Source: an uncultured Alphaproteobacteria bacterium
GTDB taxonomy: Bacteria > Pseudomonadota > Alphaproteobacteria > Rhodobacterales > Rhodobacteraceae
Assembly (NCBI GenBank): GCA_902530595.1
Contig: CACAAX010000002.1
Coordinates: forward strand, 38,190-102,189
Reading direction: 5' to 3'
Length of the DNA: 64,000 nt
Shown here: positions 47,219-55,290 of the stretch, one piece after another
How the letters are laid out: every line of letters starts with the position of its first letter
How positions within the stretch are numbered: position 1 is the first letter of the stretch
Notes under the pieces: model-generated
What the model was told of the DNA's origin: nothing
The model's database searches: none
What the model saw: only the letters and a program-made list of their open reading frames with translations
Translations under genes and position numbers: made by a program

Positions 47219-47695
47219 TCATCTCACTTTATAACACAATCCCGATTTAAAAACCTTAGTTGACTCGGGCTCCCCACTTTTATTTAGTTTGGACTGTCTA
47301 TCTTGATATGTGAGTTTTGTTTCATTAAAAACCATTGTCCTCACGGATGATTTTCCATCAAAACCCTTTCGTTTTAATTCAAATAAATAATCATGATCAT
47401 TTTTTCTAAAAGTCAAATTCAGTTCACCCCCAGGTTTCTGATGAAGGTCAGATTGAACTGTCTTTTCAAAACTTTTAAATTGGTTTCCATCATTTAAAAT
47501 AACAACGTTTCCAAATTGGTCGAAGTGAATAAAATGGTAATAAATTAACTCAATGTGGGGTATATAAAAAATACTCCATTTTTTTGGACCACATATATAT
47601 ACTTTTGTATAAACAAAATCTTCCGAAGTCATAGGTTTTGAGTAACATGAACCGAATACAAAGATTAAAAATGTTGTTAAGAAAATTATTCTCAT
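47219..47695 (-). CDS. Secreted hypothetical protein
   Basis: A 158-residue protein with an N-terminal signal peptide (MRIIFLTTFLIFVFGSC); the Cys after FGS could be a weak lipobox. The mature part is beta-rich (YTKVYICGPKKWSIFYIPHIELIYYHF; LNLTFRKNDHDYLFELKRKGF) and ends FKSGLCYKVR. No family recognised. A similar secreted beta-rich protein lies at 48781. Confidence 0.6.
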   Translation of the reverse strand: MRIIFLTTFLIFVFGSCYSKPMTSEDFVYTKVYICGPKKWSIFYIPHIELIYYHFIHFDQFGNVVILNDGNQFKSFEKTVQSDLHQKPGGELNLTFRKNDHDYLFELKRKGFDGKSSVRTMVFNETKLTYQDRQSKLNKSGEPESTKVFKSGLCYKVR

Positions 47696-47846
47696 TCAAA
47701 AACCTTACGAAGATTTTAACATATCATAAAAAGACTCACTAAATATTACTCCAAAATTTAAACTTTTTTTGAATAATAAGATTTGAGTCCCTTCCCCATT
47801 TTTGAATAGTATTTGAATTGAATGGTAGATTGGATAAAAATTTTCC

Positions 47847-47961
47847 AAGAAAAACATTTTTATTTTCACTCTATTAATTTCTCTTCTTTCTTCACCAAGT
47901 GGGAGTGAGTCCATTGAAGATTTGGTTGAGAGAAATGATAAATGAAGTAAAAGTAGATTAA
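47847..47961 (+). pseudogene. Chimeric fragment: signal-peptide leader fused to the NTF2-like gene tail
   Basis: The + frame reads KKNIFIFTLLISLLSSPSGS then ESIEDLVERND, then NEVKVD-stop. The first part looks like the leader of YwqK/MORN-repeat secreted proteins common in marine alphaproteobacteria (recalled, not searched); the last part equals the tail of the NTF2-like gene at 45284. The start codon is lost (TCC before Lys) and TAA lies just upstream. The junction is at GAGAGAAATG, shared with 45598-45607. Confidence 0.55.
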
Positions 47962-47972
47962 CGGAATAATTA

Positions 47973-48113
47973 ATGACTAAAACCTTTACTCTTCTCTTTT
48001 TATTTGGGTGGGCATTAATGATTGTGGGACCTTTTAGGTATGTTGGAGAACCCACCAACTATCTTATTGATAGAATTTTTTCTGAAAGGATGAGAGATGG
48101 AAAAAGCAGATAA
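47973..48113 (+). pseudogene. Frameshifted duplicate of the 39-residue membrane peptide
   Basis: Opens MTKTFTLLFLFGWALMIVG, matching the peptide at 45643, then a 2-base deletion (TTGGATACC versus GTGGGACC) changes the frame to PFRYVGEPTNYLID and on. The duplicated DNA runs from 45598-45734 to 47929-48062. It overlaps the next short ORF. Probably not functional. Confidence 0.55.
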
Positions 48114-48264
48114 GGAAAAACTTATGAGTGAATTTTGGAAACAATATAATGCTACGAGAGACATTGAATTTTTAGCAAAAGCATGTGAAGAGGCTCCTTT
48201 TTTTGGACAAAAAAAAATGGCGCTTGAAATCGCTCGAATATTAAGAACGGTAAAGAAAAAATAA
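48097..48264 (+). CDS. 55-residue hypothetical protein
   Basis: Too short for the track. ATG at 48097 is preceded by AAAGGATGAGAG and opens MEKADKEKLMSEFWKQYNAT, continuing RDIEFLAKACEEAPFFGQKKMALEIARILRTVKKK. The sequence is charged and helical with a clean amphipathic pattern, without membrane segments. No family recognised; the good ribosome site and codon-like composition support it. Confidence 0.45.
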   Translation: MEKADKEKLMSEFWKQYNATRDIEFLAKACEEAPFFGQKKMALEIARILRTVKKK

Positions 48265-48275
48265 TAAGGAAAAAA

Positions 48276-48742
48276 GTTAAAGTATTAACCGTAGAACAAG
48301 TGAAAGGGTGTAGAGATGTTGGACAATGGGGTAAGACTGGAAAAACCTGGCAAAACGTATTTTGGAGCACAAGGCGTGGAGTACTGTTCAGGTACATCGA
48401 GAACAACCGTTGGATCAGAGAAAATTTGTATGAATATCTTACCTATGCCGCCAGGGGTGCATCCTGTACCTCATTTGCATAAAGATATTGAAACAATTGC
48501 CTTTTTACTAGAGGGGGAGTGCTCAGTTTTTCATAGAGAATTTAGAAAACGAAACTGTAGTTAAAAAGGGAGAACAAATATTTATTCCGGGCAATGTGCC
48601 TTATACACCCTACAACTTAAGTGATAAAGAGTGTTTATATATAGCAGTGCATTCATCAGGTGATGATCAAGATCAACTAATGCCTATGCCCGAGCTTGTG
48701 AATGTTCTTTTAAAAATAGAGAGGAATAAAAACACTCAATGA
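48276..48742 (+). pseudogene. Cupin-domain protein gene broken in two places
   Basis: Three frames together give a normal single-cupin protein: VKVLTVEQVKGCRDVGQWGKTGK (frame of 48300), then TYFGAQGVEYCSGTS ... CMNILPMPPGVHPVPHLHKD with the His metal ligands (frame of 48316), then LENETVVKKGEQIFIPGNVPYTPYN to the stop at 48740 (third frame). The first break is a 10-base imperfect duplication (CTGGAAAAACCTGGCAAAA); the second is one extra T near 48541. No ATG is found at the expected start. Confidence 0.75.
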
Positions 48743-48780
48743 TAGTGAAGAGGGGGCATGTAAAAATTAATAATTATTTT

Positions 48781-49209
48781 TTACTCAATTTTATAGGTCT
48801 GAGTTTCAATAATACCACTATTGGAAACTAGACTTTTGATTGTGAAGTTTTTGGCTGATAAAAGAAACTGAGAGAGCTCCTTATCGTAGTCTTCCCGTTG
48901 GTTTATAAGAGCCCCCATGCTTTCACTTTTCCATATTACTTTATATCGATCAATTCTTGTGTCAGTTAAAGCTTTTGAGTCATTTGTATGTTGCAAATAT
49001 ACGACAAAAGTAAAATCATAAATATGACTTGAGACTTTTGTGATCTGTAAAGTGGATTTATGATAATGAACATCCTTATTTGAGAATATTGATACGCCAT
49101 TTTTTTGTAGTAAAAAACTAACACCATGGAATATTCCAACAGGCAACTCTCTTTCACCGGCAAAAAGATTTGTGTGAAAAATAAGAACTAAAAGACATAT
49201 GAATCTCAT
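48781..49209 (-). CDS. Secreted hypothetical protein
   Basis: A 142-residue protein with signal peptide MRFICLLVLIFHTNLFA and a mature beta-rich part (STLQITKVSSHIYDFTFVVYLQH; GIIETQTYKIE). I do not recognise a family. It converges with the broken cupin gene. Its size and style resemble the secreted protein at 47219, which may indicate related small periplasmic proteins. Confidence 0.6.
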   Translation of the reverse strand: MRFICLLVLIFHTNLFAGERELPVGIFHGVSFLLQKNGVSIFSNKDVHYHKSTLQITKVSSHIYDFTFVVYLQHTNDSKALTDTRIDRYKVIWKSESMGALINQREDYDKELSQFLLSAKNFTIKSLVSNSGIIETQTYKIE

Positions 49210-49336
49210 TCAATAAATATACTCATTTGAAGTAATGTTTTAAATTACAAAGGTTTCAGCTAAACTAAAATTTAGTTCTAAAATATCTTCATGCCTCTAA
49301 ATGAATATGGACGGAATTTAAAATATAAAAATCAAG

Positions 49337-49798
49337 TTATCCTGCACGCAGCATTCTCTTTAAAGTTTCTATAGAAGTATTTTTCAATTCGTTCCATTTG
49401 CTTTGGTTATCGATGATAGTTTCTGCCCCTTCCATTAATTGTTTTGCAAGTGCTCTATAACAAGCAACAACTTCTTCATACACATCTGCAGAAAAATTTT
49501 CGCTATTATGGGCATTAATTATCTTATCTACGTTTCCTCCAAGTATTTGATCAGCTACCTGCAAATCATTTTGCTGATATCCTCAAGAAAAGACTTCTGA
49601 TAGATAAGCTAAATATGCAATATTTGCAGCAACATCAAATGATTGCTCATCGCCTAAATAAAAATCTACAGCGCCATTCCCTATTACTACACCGGCGCAT
49701 GCTGCAAGATTATCCAATTTTTCAGTCTGCGCTTTTGCGAAGGAACTCAAAAATAATAGGGCCATTAAGATGCTAATAAGTGCTGTTATTATCCTCAA
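49337..49798 (-). pseudogene. Secreted protein gene interrupted by an in-frame TGA
   Basis: The two track ORFs (49583-49798 and 49337-49564) are in the same frame, separated only by TGA at 49583-49585 and six codons (GYQQND). Reading through gives about 153 residues: signal peptide MRIITALISILMALLFLSSFAKA, then LAACAGVVIGNGAVDFYLGDEQSFDVAANIAYLAYLSEVFS-stop-GYQQNDLQVADQILGGN and a helical tail. The downstream part keeps good protein character, so the nonsense change looks recent. Function unknown. Confidence 0.7.
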
Positions 49799-49998
49799 GA
49801 CGCAACTCCATTCTTCATTTCAAAAGAACAATAAATATTAAGATTTATTGTATTGTCCAATATTACTCAATCAGTCACGGTTTAACAGAGGTGCTATATG
49901 GATTTTAAAAGAGAAGAATTGAGTAGAAATTTCATAAAAATTCTCGATAAAACGTTTTCTGATATTTCTGCGGGTATTTGTTTCTGGTACAATTAAGA

Positions 49999-50682
49999 AT
50001 GATGAATATTGTTAAAAGGTGGTTTTTCCCTCTAGAACACGGAATTGTTGAGGCCCGTTCTAATGAACTCACGGTTATTTGGGTACATGGGGCGAACCAA
50101 TCTGGGCTATCATTCCAATACTTAAGGTCATTGACCCGATTTAAAAATGAGTTGGTAGTTGAGTACGATACGTCGCATAAATTTAAAGATAATTTAGAGA
50201 TGCTTTCTGATGAAATTCTTAAAGTAAAAGGTCCATATTTTATGATCGGGCATAGTTTGGGAGGTCTTTATGCTCTACATTTAACTAAGCATGTGGTTGT
50301 CGCAGGTGCAGTAAGTATTAGCACTCCTTTCGCAGGAAGTTGGACAGCAGACTGGGCTCGATTTTTTGTTCCAACGTATCAATTATTTCGAGATGTGGGT
50401 CGGAGGTCTATTCCAATTAAAGAGTCTCAGAATATAAAACTGAGAGTTGATTGGACCCAGATAGTTAGTACAAAAGGAAATGTGCCTTATCACGGAGGTC
50501 AAAACGATGGAGTCTGTACTATTAAGAGCATGAAATCTCGAAAAGATATGGAGTTGATAGAAGTTCCTCATACTCACTTTGAAGTTATGTGTTCAGACTT
50601 AGTTGCAGAAATCATATTGGAGCGTTATCAAAAAGTTTTAAGGAGCATTAAAATAAGGAATGTCATTCAAAAACCTTTTTGA
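49999..50682 (+). CDS. Alpha/beta hydrolase
   Basis: A 227-residue hydrolase using ATG 49999 (or 50002). It shows VIWVHGANQSGLSF (oxyanion region), the nucleophile elbow GHSLGG, and late VPHTHFEVMCSD with the probable catalytic His. The lack of a signal peptide suggests a cytoplasmic lipase/esterase-like enzyme. It ends 9 bases before the Nmad3-like gene, so the two may be cotranscribed. Substrate unknown. Confidence 0.8.
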   Translation: MMNIVKRWFFPLEHGIVEARSNELTVIWVHGANQSGLSFQYLRSLTRFKNELVVEYDTSHKFKDNLEMLSDEILKVKGPYFMIGHSLGGLYALHLTKHVVVAGAVSISTPFAGSWTADWARFFVPTYQLFRDVGRRSIPIKESQNIKLRVDWTQIVSTKGNVPYHGGQNDGVCTIKSMKSRKDMELIEVPHTHFEVMCSDLVAEIILERYQKVLRSIKIRNVIQKPF

Positions 50683-50691
50683 ATTTTTTAT

Positions 50692-51498
50692 ATGAAAAAC
50701 TTGGTAATTAGCAGAAAAGGGTTTGACTCAACCGCTGGAGGACGTGCTTCTCCAATCCTTGAAACGGGAGAAATTTTTTCTGTTCCCATTCCCCAAAAGA
50801 AACAGTCGTCGTTCAGATATAGAGATTTACGATTTAATGATTTGGCTGGACAAGATATTTTAAATTTAATTGGTGCTAAATCGATTTCCGACAAAGATTT
50901 TTGTCACGTTGATCCACTGCTTTCAGAAAAAAAAGGTATTTTTGGGCAAGCAGGTGGGGCACAAGGGGAATTAGATAATTATGGGATAGAGAGGGGAGAT
51001 CTCTTTTTATTTTTTGGGTGGTTTCGGAGATATCACTTGAGAGGCCCTGATCTGCATCATCTTTTCGGGTGGTTGCAAGTTGATAAGATAATAAAAGGAA
51101 ACAATGAGATATTAAATTTTTTATCAGAGGAGGGACTTTCACATCCTCATGGCACTAAGGATATAACACAATATAAAAATAATACTATTTATGTAGCTTC
51201 AAAAAATTTAACTTTCTCCGATAGGGTTAGAGATCTAAAGGGACATGGTAGATTTAAAAAAACTGCCCAAGAGCTGATATTAACTGAAAAGGATAAAACA
51301 CGATCGAGATGGAGGTTCCCTCAAGAGTACTTTTCAGATACAAGAAATTTATTCCGTAATAGATTAAAATGGAAAGATAGAAAAAATTGTTTAGTAAATT
51401 GTATGGGCATTGGTCAGGAATTTATTTTGAACGCTCATGATAATCCTTCAGTGATTGATTGGGCGTCACACCTTATAAACATGTATGGAAGAGACTAA
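50692..51498 (+). CDS. Nmad3-family protein (nucleotide-modification-associated domain)
   Basis: A 268-residue protein matching the Nmad3 family as I recall it: LVISRKGFDSTAGGRASPIL at the start, CHVDPLLSEKKGIFGQAGGAQGELDNYGIERGDLFLFFGWFR in the middle (broken here only by reading), HHLFGWLQV, and LKGHGRFKKTAQELILTE. Nmad domains were named from computational work linking them to DNA base-modification systems. No other modification gene is seen nearby. Together with the alpha/beta hydrolase it forms a two-gene unit. Activity unknown. Confidence 0.75.
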   Translation: MKNLVISRKGFDSTAGGRASPILETGEIFSVPIPQKKQSSFRYRDLRFNDLAGQDILNLIGAKSISDKDFCHVDPLLSEKKGIFGQAGGAQGELDNYGIERGDLFLFFGWFRRYHLRGPDLHHLFGWLQVDKIIKGNNEILNFLSEEGLSHPHGTKDITQYKNNTIYVASKNLTFSDRVRDLKGHGRFKKTAQELILTEKDKTRSRWRFPQEYFSDTRNLFRNRLKWKDRKNCLVNCMGIGQEFILNAHDNPSVIDWASHLINMYGRD

Positions 51499-51694
51499 AT
51501 TACTTTTTGTTCGTTTAAGAGTTGAGAAAAATATAAGGTTTTTTCGAGTGTAAGTAACTTGACGAAAATCTATGTCGCTAAAGGTAGGGTAGTGTAAAGA
51601 CCTAGATTTTTCTTTGCAAAAATATTCTAAGATCGCTCTTTCGTACCATGGACAGAATATAACTTATACGTAATGTTAATGCTGATATAGGTGA

Positions 51695-51764
51695 GGTTTG
51701 TTGGTAATGGCTGGAAATGTCACTAACCAACAAACCCTTCCGATGACAGTAGGAGTTTCCTACT
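51695..51764 (+). ncRNA. Candidate structured RNA (hairpin, possible pseudoknot, second hairpin)
   Basis: In the 400-base gene-free stretch after the Nmad3-like gene, GGTTTGTTGGT (51695-51705) pairs perfectly with ACCAACAAACC (51726-51736). The loop contains TGTCA (51719-51723), complementary to TGACA at 51744-51748, which would make an H-type pseudoknot. AGTAGGA/TCCTACT (51748-51764) forms a second hairpin. No U run follows, so it is not a simple terminator. Strand is assumed from neighbours. The remaining gap shows nothing else. Confidence 0.35.
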
Positions 51765-51900
51765 AATTGTTGAAAGTAGTTTTATAAATAATATCGCACA
51801 GAGACGAATTATCGCAGCAGGTTCATTCAGTTATGGTGAACTTTAAAATAAAGTAGAAAATAACAATTGAATCAGTATTTTTTTAGTCTATGTAATTAGA

Positions 51901-52032
51901 ATGTTGCACACTTTCATAAAATTCAAAATATTAAAGCTTTCGCTAATAAGTGCTTTGAGCGCTGGAATTGTATTAACTCTTATAGCAAAAGAAATGCGTA
52001 AGAACAAAAAAACGGACGAAGCCAATGGATAA
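51901..52032 (+). CDS. 43-residue membrane peptide
   Basis: Too short for the track. ATG at 51901 opens MLHTFIKFKILKLSLISALS, one membrane helix to about residue 29 (AGIVLTLIA), then a charged tail KEMRKNKKTDEANG. The positive-inside pattern is consistent with a small inner-membrane protein. No clear ribosome site and no known family, so this is uncertain. The following 190 bases before the cyclase gene show nothing I can identify. Confidence 0.35.
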   Translation: MLHTFIKFKILKLSLISALSAGIVLTLIAKEMRKNKKTDEANG

Positions 52033-52221
52033 ACTTTTTCTTGAAGAGTAAAGATACTATGCGAAGAACTCCAATATTACAGTCATACTCTACATATTTC
52101 GGCAAGTCACAATAACTCATTCGGCTTTTAATCTTTTCACAAACTGGACAATATAAAAGTGTTGTGAGACTATTTAAGCATGATTTAATTGGGGACTAAA
52201 CATGTCAAATAGGAAAATATT

Positions 52222-53505
52222 TTGAGAACTGTTAATCATGAGCTTACTAGGAGAGTTGCAGGCTTCAAAATTCTATTAATTATTTATCTAGTAATTTGTT
52301 TACTTAATCTAATCCTAGCAATAGTAATACCGCCAAGTAATTTCCAAATTATCAATCAGGGCACTATGTTGTTAAATTTAATTTGGGTGTTGGTATTTGC
52401 TCTCTTTTTGCAAAAATTAAACGACGCTAATTACAAGTATTTTTCCATAATTGTATTGTTCATGTTACCAACCTATTATTTCATATTAGATTATTTGTTT
52501 GAACTGGATAATTCCTTCTTTAATCCTACTAATCTAGGTTTGGGAAGAAGTGTTGACAGTTTATTTCTTTTACCAATTGTATTTGTCGTTAGCTCTATTC
52601 TCTTTCTGAGACAGTCAATAATTTTAATAGCAATTACACTTTTTTCAATTTTGGCAGCCTACAATCTTTATGAAGTGTTGGCAGATGATAAGACTTATCT
52701 CTCAGATAACTGGCAAACAATATTAGAGGATGCAAACGCAATTAACATAACCCTCTTAACTAATTGGATAAATATATGGATAATAGTTAGCATAGTGTGT
52801 TACGCAATCGTTTTTTTAGTGGATAAACTTATGAACGATGCTGTCAAATTTGAAAAGAGTACTGCTCAATTCAGTAGATATTTTTCCCCGAATATACGCG
52901 AAAAGATTCAAGAAGCAGATTTAGAGATTAAGGAAAATGAAAATAATTCTCAGGCTGTAGCGGTATTGTTTACCGACATTGACGGTTTCACTGAATTATC
53001 AGAAACTTTATCTTCTAAAGAGATAATCGAACTACTCTCTGATTATCAAGATCGAATGATACGTCCAATCTTTAAAAACTCCGGAACAGTAGATAAATTT
53101 ATTGGTGACTCAGTTATGGCGACTTTTGGAACACCTGTAAGTCAGGGAAATGATGCACAAAATGCTTTTAATTGTGCGAGAGAAATGCAAATTGCGATGA
53201 GGCAATGGACTAAAGAACGAAAAGATAATAATCAGCCAACAATTACTCATCGAATAGGAATTTCGTATGGAACCTGTGTTGTAGGAAATATTGGTAATGA
53301 GGACAGGAAAGAATTTACAGTTATAGGTGACGTGGTAAATGTAGCCAACCGTGTTTGTGACGTTTGTAAAGATTTAAAGTGCAGCTTATTAATAACTGAT
53401 ACACTTATAAATAGACTTAATGAGGCAATAAATGCGGAAGAAATTAAAGATTATCCTATAAGAGGTAGAAAGGATAAGATCAATTTATATAAAGTTGAAA
53501 CCTAA
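52222..53505 (+). CDS. Membrane-anchored class III adenylate/guanylate cyclase
   Basis: The enzyme makes cAMP or cGMP. The 427-residue product starts at a TTG behind AAATAGGAAAA, has six membrane helices (residues about 15-205), and a C-terminal cyclase domain from about 235. Catalytic features: FTDIDGFT with the first metal Asp, VDKFIGDSVMATFG with Lys and the second metal Asp, and VVNVANRV with the transition-state Asn and Arg. Lys and the FTVIGD Asp/Thr region favour ATP. No receptor or cAMP-binding gene lies nearby. Confidence 0.9.
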   Translation: MRTVNHELTRRVAGFKILLIIYLVICLLNLILAIVIPPSNFQIINQGTMLLNLIWVLVFALFLQKLNDANYKYFSIIVLFMLPTYYFILDYLFELDNSFFNPTNLGLGRSVDSLFLLPIVFVVSSILFLRQSIILIAITLFSILAAYNLYEVLADDKTYLSDNWQTILEDANAINITLLTNWINIWIIVSIVCYAIVFLVDKLMNDAVKFEKSTAQFSRYFSPNIREKIQEADLEIKENENNSQAVAVLFTDIDGFTELSETLSSKEIIELLSDYQDRMIRPIFKNSGTVDKFIGDSVMATFGTPVSQGNDAQNAFNCAREMQIAMRQWTKERKDNNQPTITHRIGISYGTCVVGNIGNEDRKEFTVIGDVVNVANRVCDVCKDLKCSLLITDTLINRLNEAINAEEIKDYPIRGRKDKINLYKVET

Positions 53506-53757
53506 ACCCTAGGTAATAGAGGAAAGAATATTTTTTTAAAGATGGAATGTGCCTTGATGAAGAGAAAAACCAAGAAACTTTGTCTTTTATTATTTATATT
53601 TGATAAGTGTTTTGTTCAAAAATCATTAGGGAGTTTTTAGGAGTCTTGGAAATTAAAAGTAGTTTGAATTCAAAAGCGAACTCTGTATTGCCTATAGTTC
53701 GACTTTGTAAGCATTGCGCGAGATCTTTTGCAATTTTTAAAGAAACATAAAAATAAT
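53506..53757 (+). other. Intergenic stretch with a short open frame of unclear status
   Basis: Between the cyclase and nucleosidase genes, a + strand frame from GTG 53607 to TAA 53750 reads 47 codons ending SVLPIVRLCKHCARSFAIFKET, with one CxxC. No ribosome site is seen and the pattern resembles a zinc-finger fragment more than a whole protein. Nothing else is recognised here. Confidence 0.25.
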
Positions 53758-54297
53758 ATGGTTTTAATACTCGTTGCTGTCGAAGAAGAACTCAGTTCAA
53801 AAGACCTACCCAGATTCCAAATTCACTATACTGGAGTTGGAAAAATTAACGCTGTCATCAAAACTTTAGAAATCATTAAAACCTATTCTCCAACTCAAAT
53901 AATCAACTACGGTACCGCTGGCAGTTTGAATAAAAAATTGAAGGGATTGGTAGAAGTTACTAAATTCTATCAAAGAGATATGGATGCTTCACCCCTAGGT
54001 TTTAAAATTGGTCAAACCCCGTTTGATGACATTCAAGAAATAGAGTTTGGGACTGGTTTGTATAGCTGTGGTACAGGAGATTCTTTTGTAACTTCCACAC
54101 CTAAATTGAAAACAGATCTCGTCGATATGGAGGCATACGCTATCGCAAAAATTTGTTATTTGAATGATATAAAGTTTCGATGTTTTAAGTATATCTCTGA
54201 TAACGCTGATGGAGATGCAAATACCGACTGGGTAAAAAATATCTCTATAGGTAAGAAACTATTTATTAAAAAGATGAGATATTTAGAAACTGATTAA
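53758..54297 (+). CDS. Nucleoside phosphorylase-family protein (MTA/SAH-nucleosidase-like)
   Basis: About 179 residues from the ATG at 53758 (MVLILVAVEEEL), preferred over TTG 53728. Family features are HYTGVGKINA, IINYGTAGSL, the nucleoside-site VDMEAYAIAKICY and FKYISDNADG. Homologues hydrolyse 5-prime-methylthioadenosine, S-adenosylhomocysteine or related nucleosides. It is shorter than Pfs (about 230), mainly in the middle, as in the alphaproteobacterial subgroup. It is likely cytosolic. Confidence 0.8.
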   Translation: MVLILVAVEEELSSKDLPRFQIHYTGVGKINAVIKTLEIIKTYSPTQIINYGTAGSLNKKLKGLVEVTKFYQRDMDASPLGFKIGQTPFDDIQEIEFGTGLYSCGTGDSFVTSTPKLKTDLVDMEAYAIAKICYLNDIKFRCFKYISDNADGDANTDWVKNISIGKKLFIKKMRYLETD

Positions 54298-54299
54298 AA

Positions 54300-54497
54300 T
54301 TGTTAAGAGGATATCAAAATTTGTACAGTGATTACCCCAGTATTGTTTTTTATATTCTATTACTCTTGATGCTTTCGGGGGGTATTGTTTATATTGCAAG
54401 GCAAAGTCCTCAGAGGTTCATTATGCAATTGCTAATATGGGCAATAATTTTTTTAGGAGTTTTTGGTTTGATCGCTTTTCTGACAAATTCGTCTTAA
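54300..54497 (+). CDS. Small two-helix membrane protein resembling the N-terminus of TIGR02281-type aspartic proteases
   Basis: A 65-residue product from TTG 54300, 2 bases after the previous stop. FYILLLLMLSGGIVYIARQSPQRFIMQLLIWAIIFLGVFGLIAFL looks like the two-helix leader of alphaproteobacterial retropepsin-like proteases, but the catalytic Asp-Thr/Ser-Gly domain is missing. It may be a truncated gene or an independent small protein. A stop follows after TNSS. Confidence 0.5.
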   Translation: MLRGYQNLYSDYPSIVFYILLLLMLSGGIVYIARQSPQRFIMQLLIWAIIFLGVFGLIAFLTNSS

Positions 54498-54649
54498 AAA
54501 AACCTCAAAGATGGTAGCTAAAGCTTTTCATGATGAGATTGATTGGTTAGAAGTCCTACCTAATGCATTATTTGTTGCAATAGTCCTAAAAAAGAACTAT
54601 CTGGCTATAGAGAAATATTTTTTTGCCTCTAGCTTTTGGAAACTCGTAT

Positions 54650-55063
54650 TTGGAAAAAAATTTTAATAGCGTTTTTGTTAAACTAACTTGTGATCATATA
54701 GACAAAAATGGGCATGTATCAGAAGCGGGTTATTTAATTGTAGCTAACCTAGCGTATTGGAAGATATGCGAGCAAGTGGGTCTTTTAAAACTCTATAGTA
54801 AATACAAAATTAGTGGAATTGTCTTTGATACCTATATGGAGTTCAAAAAAGAGGTCTTTGAAGGCGAAGAGGTGATGATTAATCTTAGATTCAATATAAC
54901 TAATGATACCAGAAAGATTGTGAGGCTTTTAGATATTTATGACAGAGAAAACCGTTTGGTAGTTAAGATAACATCAAATGGTGGCTTTTTGGATCTCGAA
55001 AAACGAAAAATCGTAGAGCCACCAAAAAAGATATTGGATACATGTCTCAAATATTTGAGATAG
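54650..55063 (+). CDS. Acyl-CoA thioesterase-like hotdog protein
   Basis: About 137 residues from TTG 54650, behind GGAAA (the track start TTG 54623 adds nine residues). The hotdog pattern is FVKLTCDHIDKNGHVSEAGYLIVANLAYWKI, close to the DH-(M/L)-D-x-NGHV motif of 4HBT/FadM-type thioesterases, then a GIVFDTYMEFKKEVFEGEEV middle strand. It probably hydrolyses an acyl-thioester; the acyl group is unknown. Confidence 0.7.
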   Translation: MEKNFNSVFVKLTCDHIDKNGHVSEAGYLIVANLAYWKICEQVGLLKLYSKYKISGIVFDTYMEFKKEVFEGEEVMINLRFNITNDTRKIVRLLDIYDRENRLVVKITSNGGFLDLEKRKIVEPPKKILDTCLKYLR

Positions 55064-55290
55064 TAGGATTTGCTATATTACAATATCGATGCTTAAAAGC
55101 TTTCGAAGGATGCGAGGTAATCAGAACTTTGTAGGTTAAGAAATGTCTAATAAGTTTTATCGCCAGCATTTAAACATACAAAAAAATAAATGCTTAATCC
55201 TCTTGAATAATCTAGAGCTTTTTTTTAAAGTTTAATAAAGGGTAACACGATTGACTTTGATTTAATTGGTTATAACGCTATATAAGCGTC

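Noticed and set aside
47705-48058. 117-codon - strand ORF
   Set aside because: It runs antisense through the duplicated segment and the chimeric fragment and has no recognisable domain.
49898-49996. 32-codon + strand ORF MDFKREELSRNFIKILDKTF...
   Set aside because: Short, no ribosome site, no second copy or family; may be a fragment.
44000-52000. Integrated element or prophage
   Set aside because: The block is degraded and variable, but no integrase, transposase, terminal repeats or tRNA-adjacent att site was found.
54511-54666. 51-codon + strand ORF MVAKAFHDEIDWLEVLPNAL...
   Set aside because: It overlaps the start of the thioesterase gene and has only a weak ribosome site; coding status cannot be supported.
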